Below, in pieces: positions 10,934 to 21,400 of a stretch of 64,000 nucleotides of DNA. The stretch is from Spisula solida (lineage: Eukaryota; Mollusca; Bivalvia; Venerida; Mactridae), in contig OX365955.1 of the NCBI GenBank assembly GCA_947247005.1, positions 40,837,822 to 40,901,821 on the forward strand, in the 5' to 3' direction. Numbering within the stretch: position 1 is the stretch's first letter; each line of letters opens with the position of its first letter. The notes under the pieces were generated by a model. It was not told where the DNA came from. It did no database searches and saw only the letters and a list, made by a program, of their open reading frames with translations. The position numbers were made by a program, and so were the translations under genes.

Positions 10934-12177
10934 AAATAGAGGATATTTGTTTGTTTTGATTGAATATGGTTTATATCTCATCGTGTAGTGATAAAATTCA
11001 CTACACTAAATATCAAAATTTTATCGCTACAAGATGAGATATTAACCATATTCAATCAAAACAAACAAATATTCTATTTATTTAATGCTTTTATGGTGTC
11101 AAAACTGGTACTATTTATGCCAAATTACCACTGTGGTTAGGCTACGTAAGAATATGTTATTCCATTCATATTTTTCACTTCAAAATCCGCCATCCTGGAT
11201 TATGGTGAAAAGGTGAAAACGACTTTTTTGAGAGTTTTGCATTAAATCATACACCAACTTGTAGGAAATGGTCTAACTAAGATTCTAACACGATCTGCGG
11301 ATTAATCGTTTAAATATAGAGCGGACCTAACAATGTATTATTACCCCCATAAAACATACCTATCCAATTGGCTGTTTCTATTTACGCCCAGTCTAACGTG
11401 ACATATTTATGAATGAATGAACGTAAACTTTATAGTAAAATTTTCTACGAGTGACGATGACAAGGCGAGTTGCACGAGAATCTAGTGTTACAGCTATGAC
11501 GCATCTATTTTTAGAAACGCCAATATACTCTAGAAACCAAGTTTTATTAAAGCTTCTGACAATCAATTCATTTATATTTTTCATTTTATGAAATAGATAC
11601 CATATACTCGTGTTATTAAAATTGTTTCAATGTTTAAAATGTGGTATTTCCTTCAGAAAATTACGAAGGTCGTTTTCATTAACGAGGGAGGTAATTGTAC
11701 CAGCTAATAAGCCACTCAATTTCAGCGTGGAATTATGTTCAATGTCAAAGGGTGAAAATGGAATGCGCGCAGTTAAATAGTGCGGGATATTATCGTATTT
11801 AGAATCTAAATAAAAACTCTGTTCTTGTATATTGTCGGTGAATAAAACACGGGCACTCGTTCGGATGCGGAAAATTAAATCACTCGTGCTACGCACTCGT
11901 GATTTAATTTTTCCGCATCCGAACTCCTGCCCGTGTTTTATTCACCGACAATAAACGCGAACAAATTTTTATTTCTTAAATAAAAACCCCCACATGACAT
12001 GTTTCCGTTTAGTAATAAAAAGGTTACAGACATTTTAGTGTTGAGATTTTGGTAAATTAAAGTAGTCCCTGTGAGGGGGCGGAGCTTATATCAGTCACAT
12101 TGTAGGTGATAACCAGTGACTGATATAGGTTTTATTTCACTGATAGAACTCCATATCTCATCAGTTAGCATTAAATA
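10934..12177. mobile_element. MITE family Y, copy 1, with nested element
   Basis: The paralogous site at about 44372 lacks this whole insertion (CATGTTATAAGATTA there against CATGTAATAA...AATAAGATTA here). Its left end is a hairpin: 10937-11000 pairs with 11014-11083 around a short loop, giving arms of about 60 bases. A second copy of family Y, without the nested piece, is at 48104-48628. Element X (11281-11976) is inserted inside it. Exact ends and target duplication are uncertain because the flanks are AT-rich. Confidence 0.8.
11281..11976 (-). mobile_element. Element X, nested in family Y
   Basis: This stretch splits family Y: the copy at 48445 runs straight from TCTAACTAAG into AATAAAAACCCCC. 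It has a near-perfect palindrome at 11834-11953 (arms of about 55 bases with CACGGGC and TTCGGATGCGG). Two minus-strand frames (11627-11896 and 11393-11584) are separated by stops; the same order of sequence is found inverted at 56440-56960, where the frames are also broken. I do not recognise the product, and it is probably a decayed element rather than a host gene. Confidence 0.65.
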
Positions 12178-12732
12178 AGATTATAAAATTCACAAACTAG
12201 AAATAATTAAAGATAATTTAATTGTCATAAAACATGTCTTCTGTTAAATAGCTCGTAAATCAATGACAAACAACAATGCATTGAGCATTTCGAAGCGTGA
12301 GTTTGTTGTTTCAGTTGTTTCTGTTGAGAGCTGCTTTCCCTGCTTGATTTGTTGTTATCCTTTATTAACGGGGTAAATGTTGTTAAAGTTTGGAATTATG
12401 GCAATGTTGGGTCAGTGTTATATCTAGATAATCATAAAGTAAGTGTTAACTCAAAAATAAAACGAACAACTCTTTTTAACATAATTGAATTCCACATTAT
12501 CAATCACCTTTTGTCTCATGACTATTTTTGCAGTATCTGACATTTGCGGGTTTGAAGTGGCATACCGAGTGTACGTATATCCTATCTAGTTTCACGATAT
12601 ATACAAGGATATAACAAAAAATAGTTCCGTATCACTAAGCAACGAAAACATAGTTCTGTATAACTACGCGGATAATCACTTCATACGGGAGACAATGGTA
12701 ATTTTCTTGGAAGAACAACAAGCATGCCTTAA

Positions 12733-14029
12733 GGACGTTTGATACAGTTGTTTATGCGCATCATTTCTGCGCATATACCTTAAACGGGGATAGAGGCCAT
12801 GTTTTGCACTGGATCGTCATGACAATTTTGCAAAATGTGTGTCGTGATACTATCTAGAGTTAGTATAAATATGGATACTTTGGGGTAAAAATTCACTGAG
12901 CAAATAATATGAAAACACTCTGCGTGAAATAGCGATTACATTTTCATTCATTTTTTGTGAAAATATAAATTATTACTTGGGTTACCTGTACCAATTTATA
13001 ATGAGTGTTTGTATTGCCTGGGACTACACAGATCCCCTTTTACTGATATATAGGAAATAAATCAATGATCTCTTGACTTAAATTGTGAAGATTATTCAAG
13101 TGAGCGATTCAGGGCCCATCTGTGCCCCCTTGCTATTTGGAATGCGACGTCACTGCAAAATTGGGGAAAAGGGAGATAATTCAGTCATAAAAGCACAAAG
13201 TGTAGCGAGATAACCTATGTTTTATTTTAATTTAAGTACACTTTAATCAATATCCTTAGCCAAAAATAAATCATGACAAGGCTAGAAATTATGAGAAAAA
13301 CATATATGCAAAATGTACTAATTTGGCATTTTTTCGCCATTTTACCGCAATTTTACCGCAATTTTCATTGCAAAGAGACACAATTACGACGTAACTGCAC
13401 CTAAAATAATTCTTGTTACACGTCAATTTCTTCTAAGTTTATATTTACTATACTTTCATGTACATTATATGCAAATGTAAGTATTTTTTTGGTATTAGAA
13501 TATTTTTTCCGCGCAGACGTCATAGCGCAAAAAGCAGTTCCGTGACCTATCTTTTTTATTTAATATTTGGATTGAGTACACTTTTATCAACAAAATTAGC
13601 CATAAAAATTATATTGGTCATCGAGGTCGTTTTTGAGCTACGGCCGATTTTGTGTATTTTGTTTGTCTTTTTTAGCAGTCATTTTTCGGAAATTTTGACA
13701 ATTCTTTTTTTGTCAAAATGTTTTGAATTTTCTTATCAATACCAAAAGTGTTTACGAATGTTTGACTCATTGGTGTCTGTTCATACAAACCCATGGGAAT
13801 GATGTTAACAAGAAAAAATATCGATTTTAATCCAAAAATGAATACATTGCGAAATATCAGAAAATTTGGTCATTTTCTTGAAAAGTGATGTTGCAAAAAG
13901 GCCCATGACCCCTTAAATAGTACCGCGACATACCTTTTTTATTTCACATATTGCTTCAGTATATATTAAGCTATACTTGTTCCTATTTTTTGGTATTATT
14001 TAAACAAATAATAACCCTATCAAACGTCC
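12733..14029. mobile_element. TTAA-target element, 1297 bp, family T2
   Basis: Flanked by TTAA at 12729-12732 and 14030-14033, with inverted ends GGACGTTTGATA. The paralogous copy has a single TTAA at 44938-44941 in the same context (GCATGCC-TTAA-GCTAATACG), a clean empty site. The frame at 13458-13802 (114 codons, hydrophobic, low complexity) is not recognisable as a transposase, so the element is probably non-autonomous. Superfamily piggyBac or Kolobok by target site. Confidence 0.93.
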
Positions 14030-14371
14030 TTAAGCTAATACGTGAAAATCATAAAATATTATCAATCATTCGGCTCTTTGTTTTCTTTGTTGCCAAAGTG
14101 GATTTTCATTTGCAGTATAAGACTTGTAAATAGGACTTTTATTAGCTATATATCTTCCTGTCAGCGATACATAGTGACTGTGCACGAACTCTCAATCATA
14201 GTTTGGATGTGTTGTTGTTATATATGTGATATGTTCAAAATGACGTCACGTCGTTTTTATGACGTCATGCAAGTAAACTAGTAATGTAAACAACATAGAT
14301 TTCGCAAAATAACACAGGTTTAATGATATAATTCCGAGTTTAAACCATGTTAGAATCGAAATAAAATATTC

Positions 14372-14504
14372 AAAAGCCGTTGTATACCGGCTGTTATACA
14401 ATGGTTTGTCGTTCTGACGCTTGTTATTTATTAACCACTCAGGCTTAATTCCTACGCTACAGAACTCCAAATGATTGTATAACAGCCGGTATACAACGGC
14501 TTTT
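14372..14504. mobile_element. 133-bp MITE with perfect 31-bp TIRs, copy 1
   Basis: Positions 14372-14402 (AAAAGCCGTTGTATACCGGC...) are exactly complementary to 14474-14504. The internal spacer is about 71 bases. It is present in both duplication copies (45341-45473), so it was inserted before the duplication. No unambiguous target duplication was found. Confidence 0.85.
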
Positions 14505-14519
14505 CATAGGTTTTTTTTA

Positions 14520-15915
14520 ATTATAAATTCGAATTTATCTTAAACTCTGATTGAAACAATCATGGCTGTGATGCAACAAATATTTTAATCATTGTTTAAG
14601 TGTTGAGCTTACGCAATACATCTTATGCAAGAAATATCAGAATAAAATTCTGCTTTTGCACCACTGTAGTTAAGACGATGGTGTAAAAAAATGATAAACC
14701 CAGACAGTTTAGTCACAAAATGTAATGTTATTACCGTAAAAGAGAATCTTAACGAATAACAAACAGTACATCAACCAGTTTTAGCGCTGTACTTCTAATC
14801 CCAATTCTATTATATGTATGTAATTTTATAGCAACAACCCCGTCGAATCATTTACATAATTATGTACTGTCGTGGATAATTGGGGTTAACATCAGAGCAG
14901 ACGTCTATATGATAAAACACTTTCTGAGAGCTAGCAGAAAATATCCCCAGTTTATGGATGCGACACATATAGTTATGCCGTCAGACTTGTTTCATACTTG
15001 CCACTGACAGATAACGTTTGCTATACGAAAGAAACATGATTAACAGTGTGCGTAGCAATGATTCAGCTGTCTTGTTAGCAACATGCGTGACATCTATTCG
15101 ACATGTAATGCATATTCTTCTCAATATTCGGTGGCATCATGTCGGATAATTGCTGTGCTTCGTAATATAGTGTGGTTCGTGATATAGGCTTGAATAAATA
15201 GCAAATCAGTCAAAGAAGACGGCTCACAACAGAAAACATAGAACACGGAAGGCACAACATGTTATATGCACAAATCACAGACCACAAGTACAAAACAAAA
15301 ATGTCACATATTATGTTAACCGTTATAGCATCATTTTAGACGATTTTTCTATAAGATAAAGTCGTTTCGTGGGAAATTAGATCGTAAGACTAAAAGCCTT
15401 AGTCCCGCGTTCAGTTGAACCCTCTATTTCTAATGTACCATCAACTTAAGTAATTGACCCAATGTCTAGACAATAATTTATGTGTAATCAGTAATCTGAG
15501 TATTTCTAAGAGTAAAATCTATCCATTTAAAAAAACCTGATACAACATTAGTATCTTGAAACGTTTCTTTTTCACTTTTAATGTGCTCAAATAGTATTCG
15601 GCGTATGACCTATAACATGATGGTCCTGTCTGGTTGATGTGTTTCACGTATTGGTATTAACAATAGATTGCTTAGACTTCGCCCGTATATCGTTATCGCC
15701 AGTTAGTACTACTTTCTTTACCTATCGTAAAACCGTAAATTTTATGAACGTCTTTTATACTTTAAACGACGCCAAGGTCAAATATTTATTAAACAAGTGT
15801 ATAATAACCATTTCATGTAATGGCTGTATTACCCTCATGTGACGTCTGACACGTGGAAATATATAGATATGTATGTGCTGGACTGCTTCCAGGACGATTT
15901 GAGTTCCTGATGGCT
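14520..15915. other. Duplicated intergenic stretch without assigned gene
   Basis: Matches 45480-46620, then 47165-47395 and 47938-48100 in copy 2. Two adjacent units of the 17-base sequence that is expanded in copy 2 occur near 15168-15195. No gene is recognised. Confidence 0.5.
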
Positions 15916-15918
15916 ATT

Positions 15919-15949
15919 ATCTAGTCGGGCTACCCGACTAGATAATATT
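15919..15949. repeat. Perfect 14-bp stem hairpin
   Basis: ATTATCTAGTCGGG is followed by CTA and its exact complement. The paralog at about 48668-48698 is still recognisable but no longer perfect, so the hairpin is not conserved. Confidence 0.6.
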
Positions 15950-16278
15950 TTTGTTCCATCATCTATCATAACTTCATTTTCAATTTTAGCTAAATTTGAT
16001 TTTAGGTTTGGAAATAATTTTTTAAAAAAGAGTAGACTGATGAGTTGTCTCCATTTATTAAACATAGGGTATGTATAGACAGACAAGAAATCATCCAAAA
16101 ATCAACTAACCAATTACTCCAAAAATTATTGATTTTTTAGTACTACGATGAAATAGATTGGACTTTTTTATAGCAAATTCAAAGTAAACCACCCGTACTT
16201 GTTTTGTTCAAATAGGAGAGGATCATACTGGCAACAGCGATATGTCCCTTATACGTACATCGAAATGGATCTTAAACG

Positions 16279-16620
16279 AAAATACATTGAGAGGGTCACG
16301 CGAGGTATGACAATACATTTTATTACAACAAGATACGTTGCTTTTCACAATGGCGTGAGTGTATTTTGTATTGAGCCGCCTTCTCTATCAACTAAACTCA
16401 CATTTCATGAATAATCACGTAGACCTACACAAGATATTGTTTATATGTATCACAAAAAAATCTCGGTCCTTTCGGAAATAACCCGTATCAACTCGTATCA
16501 ATACCAGACGATGGCAGTAAAGTAGACTTCGTTTTTCTCGTAAATTAAGCAGATTGGCACTACAGTTAAATAAGCTTACAAAATGTCACATTGTCACTTT
16601 TCTAATTAACAAACCAGTAT
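16279..16620. repeat. Segmental duplication, copy 1, right block
   Basis: Matches 57028-57412 (AAATACATTGAGAGG... to ...TTTCTAATTAA). In copy 2 this block is displaced by about 8 kb of mobile DNA. The first about 30 bases are also found at the end of an inverted repeat at 46627-46665, so part of the match may be a transposon end. Confidence 0.8.
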
Positions 16621-16850
16621 ACTTACTACTTGGCCAATGTCGCGGTTATGTCATTCTTTCTGTGGCTGATAATACAATTGCCTGACCTCCGGAACAAATT
16701 CAGTTCTTTCTGCGTTTCAGCGCTTTGATTTTCGTCGGCCCGATACACTACTATTATAAACATTTACACTATAGAATCAACTAGTATAAAGAGCCATAAA
16801 AACATATCAAAAAGCATTTTGATCATTTTATAATAGCACGAGTTGTTCGT

Positions 16851-16872
16851 TATACGAAGTACATATATAAAG
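16851..16872 (+). promoter_or_regulatory. Possible promoter, upstream repeat and TATA box
   Basis: TATACGAAGTACATA (16851-16865) runs into TATATAAAG (16864-16872), 168 bases before the ATG at 17040. The same 15 bases recur at 17324-17338 upstream of the lectin-like gene. A shared upstream motif suggests common regulation or a local duplication; this is inference. Confidence 0.35.
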
Positions 16873-17039
16873 AACACTAATACAATAAAAACATCAATAT
16901 TACTAAAGGTTCGTCTAGACAGTACATCTTGGTGTATAAGGCGAACATGTACACTTTACAAGATGTACATCATGCCTAAATACACAGTGCATCAGGACTT
17001 ATAAATAACTTGTTATTTCTCTCTAAGCACTTGTAAACA

Positions 17040-17264
17040 ATGGGGTTGATTAAAGAAGACACATTGTTTGTGCTGTGTGTATTGATGACTTGTATCATTA
17101 TTGATGAAAACATAAGAGATATATATAGTGTGAGTTGCAGACAATGGGTTCAGACACCGTTTCGGTGTTACATCAAGCCATTTATGTGCTGTGGCGACTA
17201 TCCAATGACGGAGTCGTACATCTCCCGACAATGTACGGTAGAAGTTTACTACTCGCAACAGTAA
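17040..17264 (+). CDS. Putative small cysteine-rich secreted peptide, 74 aa
   Basis: The start context AAACAATGG is good. Residues 1-20 (MGLIKEDTLFVLCVLMTCII) form a hydrophobic leader after a short polar start, followed by a predicted mature chain of about 50 residues with five cysteines (SCRQ, RCYI, MCC and QCTV) ending in YSQQ. Small disulfide-rich secreted peptides of this size are common in molluscs, but I cannot place it in a family. It lies 310 bases upstream of the lectin-like gene on the same strand, and both have the TATACGAAGTACATA motif ahead of them. The overlapping minus-strand frame (17013-17258) is treated as a shadow. It could equally be a chance ORF; an odd cysteine count weakens the case. 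Confidence 0.35.
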   Translation: MGLIKEDTLFVLCVLMTCIIIDENIRDIYSVSCRQWVQTPFRCYIKPFMCCGDYPMTESYISRQCTVEVYYSQQ

Positions 17265-17323
17265 ATTTTGACTTATCTATAGGTCAAGATGTATACCCAA
17301 TATGTACTGTTTAGACCCACCTT

Positions 17324-17338
17324 TATACGAAGTACATA
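17324..17338 (+). promoter_or_regulatory. Upstream motif shared with 16851
   Basis: TATACGAAGTACATA, identical to 16851-16865, here followed by GAAAAAGAGCAC where the first copy has TATAAAGAACAC. It lies 251 bases before the receptor ATG. Confidence 0.3.
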
Positions 17339-17517
17339 GAAAAAGAGCACACGATATAACTTTAGCGCGATAAATTGCAATACAAAAACAAACACACAAT
17401 CCGCTATAATATTGTTTCTGAATATAAAGCGCTCAAATTGCTCATGAATACATATTAATTAATTTGAAACTATCAACACCAGGAAACGTGCACTTCACAA
17501 GTCAGATAGAAACACTT

Positions 17518-17523
17518 TATATA
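17518..17523 (+). promoter_or_regulatory. Candidate TATA box of the receptor gene
   Basis: TATATA within CTTTATATATTGATC, 52 bases upstream of the ATG at 17575. That would put transcription start near 17548 and give a very short leader. Confidence 0.35.
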
Positions 17524-17542
17524 TTGATCAAGCTCTCATAAT

Positions 17543-17575
17543 ATGATGGTTACTTGCCAGTTTGCTATCACGTAA
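17543..17575 (+). other. Ten-codon upstream ORF overlapping the main start
   Basis: ATGATG at 17543 opens a ten-codon frame (MMVTCQFAIT) whose TAA stop at 17573-17575 shares its last base with the main ATG (TAATG). If transcribed, it could reduce or couple translation of the receptor. If transcription starts near 17548, the uORF is not in the mRNA. Confidence 0.4.
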
Positions 17576-19116
17576 TGTCTTTTTACGTGTTTTCGGTAGT
17601 TCTATTTCTTGTGATTCCGTTATACGACTTTAACGAAGTAAAGGTTTTTGTTTCGAACGACACAAACTGCCAGGAAGACGGAAACTATACGAATAGTTCA
17701 ACAACTCTTACGTTGTACGACATTTATGAAAATAATAATTATATTGAACTAGTCGAGAAAGTGTTAAAAAATGGAGACCAAGTGCGTATAAGTGGATACG
17801 CCGATTTTTCGCCTAGAATCGACTATTATCGGTGCGTACAGTTTAATAATTATACTCAAGAGAACTTTGTGTATTATGGAACAAACTTCACAGTTGACCC
17901 TATGTACGACTGTTTTCGACGGTGTAATTTTCAGAACGAGAACAAGTATTTCATCTTTAGTGTTTACAACAACTCTTGTTATTGTATGCATAGCACAGAA
18001 TTGAATTATAGTATTATGTACTACGACAACCTCGCCGAATATCCTGTATTTATGGAAGTGTTGTCTTTGAGTGAAGTACCCCACCATAAATGTGACCAAA
18101 CCTTTAGTGGTTATATCAAAGCAAATGGTTCTGGTACTACAATGACGTTTATTGCTACATCAAGTAATTTTAAGGGTAATGGATCACATCTACTGTTATA
18201 TACATTCGCAGTCACTGACTTGAAAAGAAATAGGTACCATAAATATGGAATGTCGAACAACTTTAAGAAGGTCTCCGAGATACTATGTACTATGAACTAT
18301 GATAAGTTTATGACGGTCATTTATAAAACACCACTGTCTTGGGAACATGCACAGGCCTTATGTGCATCACGTGATAGTATGTTTCTACCATCTGAATATT
18401 TGAATATATACGCTTCATCATTGCCGCGCAGCGGGGTTTATTTGTTCAGCGGTATACGTTATATCAGTATTGACAAGACAAAATACTCCAACAACAGTCC
18501 AATGACATCGTGTGTTGTTCTGGAAAAGATTCAGGATGCCGTTTTCTTTACACCCGACGATTGCCGTATTTCTAGACCATTTATTTGCGTGACAAAATCT
18601 ACAAACTCCGTATTTCTCCGATCCGATGATGAACATATCAACAGTGTTCAAACCAATGATGAAGATATCAATATCACATATATTGTGGTCGGCACTGTTT
18701 TAGGTGTAGTAGTTGCAATATGTTGTATTGTGGCCATATACATGACACGTAAACATCAGCTACCACAAAACTGTCGTATATGTTTTTTTGGACATCCACG
18801 TACAAGTGGAAGTGTCACCGGTCGTTTGCGTAATGTATCTAGGCACGGCCTTATGAATGCTGTCTCTGTACCAAAGGGAAATATCAACGCTGGACCTGCC
18901 ACGGGAGTTACAAACTCTGGGAGTGTACCCGGTCGTTCAACAAATGGAAATATCAACGCTGGACCTGCTCCGGGAGCTACATTCTCTGGGAGTGTACTCG
19001 GGCGTTTGCGTAGTGTATCTATCCACGGTCATGTGGTCGCTGGACCAGTCACGACAGCTACACATTCTGGGAGTGCCCCTGGACGATTGAATGACATAAA
19101 CACATCCGATGTTTAG
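17575..19116 (+). CDS. Type I membrane receptor with WSC-like and C-type-lectin domains
   Basis: Single uninterrupted frame of 513 codons from the first ATG; the frame opens 7 codons earlier only with a non-ATG codon. Residues 1-16 are a signal peptide (MSFYVFSVVLFLVIPL). About 84-140 are WSC-like: C87, C113, C117 and the CYC pair C135/C137. About 230-340 form a C-type-lectin-like domain with the four canonical cysteines C263 (in SWEHAQALC), C313, C330 and C338 (in PFICV). I see no EPN or WND calcium/sugar motif, so carbohydrate binding is doubtful. Residues 367-389 are one transmembrane helix followed by TRKHQ as stop-transfer. The 120-residue cytoplasmic tail holds three or four imperfect repeats around NAGPAxGxTxSGSVxGR. 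Many N-x-S/T sites lie in the ectodomain. WSC plus C-type lectin also occur together in polycystin-1, but no other polycystin part is here. The role, cell-surface recognition or adhesion, is inferred. No introns and no certain polyadenylation signal were seen. Confidence 0.82.
   Translation: MSFYVFSVVLFLVIPLYDFNEVKVFVSNDTNCQEDGNYTNSSTTLTLYDIYENNNYIELVEKVLKNGDQVRISGYADFSPRIDYYRCVQFNNYTQENFVYYGTNFTVDPMYDCFRRCNFQNENKYFIFSVYNNSCYCMHSTELNYSIMYYDNLAEYPVFMEVLSLSEVPHHKCDQTFSGYIKANGSGTTMTFIATSSNFKGNGSHLLLYTFAVTDLKRNRYHKYGMSNNFKKVSEILCTMNYDKFMTVIYKTPLSWEHAQALCASRDSMFLPSEYLNIYASSLPRSGVYLFSGIRYISIDKTKYSNNSPMTSCVVLEKIQDAVFFTPDDCRISRPFICVTKSTNSVFLRSDDEHINSVQTNDEDINITYIVVGTVLGVVVAICCIVAIYMTRKHQLPQNCRICFFGHPRTSGSVTGRLRNVSRHGLMNAVSVPKGNINAGPATGVTNSGSVPGRSTNGNINAGPAPGATFSGSVLGRLRSVSIHGHVVAGPVTTATHSGSAPGRLNDINTSDV
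18795..19092 (+). repeat. Imperfect coding repeats in the receptor tail
   Basis: The tail-coding DNA repeats units of roughly 60-110 bases sharing CTGGGAGTG and GGAAATATCAACGCTGGACC, giving the NAGPA...SGSVxGR protein repeats. Repeat number could vary between alleles. Confidence 0.7.
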
Positions 19117-19935
19117 TTCTAAAAGCCGTGTACATTTTTAAAGCCGCTAGAGGAATATTTAGATATTTTAATGTCACATTTTTATATTTTTATGCTATAC
19201 CTCTACTTAGTTGAATGAATAGTATGGTGACAACATTTAACTGGAGCTTAATTTCTTTGTGTGGTTTTAGTTAGGTTTAAATAACAAACATGATAGGACG
19301 ACGAGAATTTCTCACTGTCAGAATGTTGTTCATACAGAACTGGTGTCCCACAGTCACAGTTCCATGCTATTGTGCCACGCAGCGCAGGAAAATAATATGA
19401 TCATAATACTTATACCGAGCATGAATTGATGTACCGGTATATTATGTATTACATAAATAGTCCAGTCATTCTAGGTTTTAACCTAGAGAAAATTGCAAAA
19501 GAATTTATTTGTACATATGTGTGTAGTGTTGTCCCATAATTATAGTCACAGAAAAAAATCCCCATTGATAGACCTCGCCGTTTTCTTGCATTTGATGAAG
19601 ACAGTTTTTCGAAAAATGCGCATAGTAATTCATCCCATACTTGTGTTTATGACGACAGGAAATGTTACTTAATAACAAATTCTATTATAAAAACATATTT
19701 TGGAGAAAAATATGCCCATAATAAGTTCACATAATGCAGATTATAGTAAAACATCGAAATTGTTCATATATAAACAAATTAAAATATTTTAAAGACATAT
19801 TCAAACAAGGTCACGTGAGATTAATTTTTTCCGACTATGGAAAGCCGTGTGTCGACCAAATTGCATTTTATACTTGGATCTACTATTTTCACTACTTTTG
19901 ACGTACAGGAACAGGTATCCTCTTATATTTTCAAA
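19117..19935. other. 3' flank of the receptor gene
   Basis: AT-rich sequence with no further gene. I see no canonical AATAAA in the first few hundred bases after the stop. Confidence 0.4.
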
Positions 19936-19939
19936 GTCC

Positions 19940-20450
19940 TTTGCCATATTGTTTTGATACTTTGCATACTTGTTCACCATCATGACCCCAACTTCTACAC
20001 AGGAGTAGGTAACTCTATCAAGCATCTAGGTGCATAGACATATTTCTTTGATACATTGCATACTTGCTCACCATTATATCACCAACCCATACACACGGGT
20101 AGTTAACTCTATTAAGCTTTTTGTTGAAACTATGCCCCCTTTTGGACAAAGAAATGTATTAGCATCAAATATTTTCAAAGCGGAGTGACATATTGCTTTG
20201 GTACTTTGTATACTTGTTCACCATTATGTACCCTTACTCATACACAGAGTAAGGTAACTTTATCAAGCATTTTATTGAAAGTATACCCCATTTGGGCTAG
20301 GAAATGCAAATCTTAAAGTCTAGATAAAGGTTTGTAACCTGTAATATATTCAAAGTGCATTGACATACTGCTTTGATACTTTGCATACTTGGTCAACATC
20401 ATGACAACATGCCATACACATTAGTAGGTAATTCTGTCAAGCATTTTGAT
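19940..20450. repeat. Degenerate tandem repeat, four units
   Basis: TTTGATACTTTGCATACTTG begins related units at 19953, 20047, 20196 and 20371, each followed by CACC(A)TCATGA/TTAT..., a run with CATACACA and GGTAACTCTATCAAGC. Spacing varies from 94 to 175 bases because parts are lost. Short ORFs across it are not genes. Confidence 0.75.
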
Positions 20451-20492
20451 CAAGTTATCTGTCATTTAAGACTTAGAAAAAATATAGTATTA

Positions 20493-20640
20493 AGTCAGAC
20501 AGCGACGGCAGCACTCAACTTAACCAGCCGAACACAGAACACATTAAAAACACACAAGGCACGATGCCCAACTGAACCAACCGAGCACAGAAAACATAAA
20601 ACACATACAAGGCGCAACCTCTACACAGAAGAGGGTAATG
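20493..20640. repeat. Dispersed repeat R1, third copy
   Basis: GTCAGACAGCGACGGCAGC with two tandem CGA(A/G)CACAGAA-type units, as at 4768 and 6735. Confidence 0.55.
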
Positions 20641-20759
20641 TTGCATCTATGAAGAAAATTGTTTTGTATATATAATGATTATACTACCCTAGCATGCAAC
20701 TGAGAATATAGGGGCGCTGCGCTGTTCGTGGACAGCTCTTGTTTATACTTTTGAAACGC

Positions 20760-21400
20760 TAAACAAGGCTGGTGCTAACGTTTAATGTGTGAACCCACAC
20801 TTGTTTCAACTGAAATGTTTTCCAGGCGTGACAGTGAAAGCCTAGGTCCCAATAAGCTGTTCTTTGCGTCGGCGATGTACTCCCGATAGAAATTAATTAG
20901 CTTCGGGAGGCATCGAGAACATGGTTTTCGTGGTCTTTGGGAAGCTCCGGGGCAGCCACGATACAATTTGTAAATCGGGAGGCATCAGGCGAACTCCCGA
21001 TGTATTCCCGACTTCATGCGTTGGTCTAACTGCTTCGGGATGAATTGCCGATTGGCATCAGGAGGTTCATCGATGTCTGGTTGATGCTCCCCGATGTATC
21101 ATGGAAACTTCGGGAAGTCTTGAGACATTTAGTCTGATTGCGAGTACATCGGGAAATTTCAATGTATGTATTGAATTTTTCCCGATGTACTCGCGATGTC
21201 ATGTCAGGAATATCTTCAACGATAAAACGAATTCTTCGAGGCATCCCAGAGGCTCCCCCGACACATCGGCAATGTTTCGCATTATTTTCAAAACTGCTGT
21301 CCATGCAGCAACCGCGGTTGTTGGTGGTAGATGCGATCCTGTTCTTGATGCATTAGGCATTTCGCACACCCTGTGTATATGGTATACATGTTTTGGTTGA
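20760..21400. repeat. GC-richer dispersed repeat with CCCGATGTA units
   Basis: A block clearly less AT-rich than its surroundings, with repeated CCCGATGTA, TACATCGGG and TTCGGGA words in both orientations, starting near GCCTAGGTCCC (20844). The same words occur at 8690-8790 and 42110-42240. ORFs on both strands here (20775-20966, 21026-21304 and 21101-21400) are explained by this composition. Confidence 0.55.

Noticed and set aside
13458..13802. Transposase in the T2 element
   Set aside because: The frame is hydrophobic and AT-driven, with no DDE/DDD or zinc-finger pattern.
17764..18099. 111-codon minus-strand frame inside the receptor gene
   Set aside because: Antisense shadow of a well-supported coding region.
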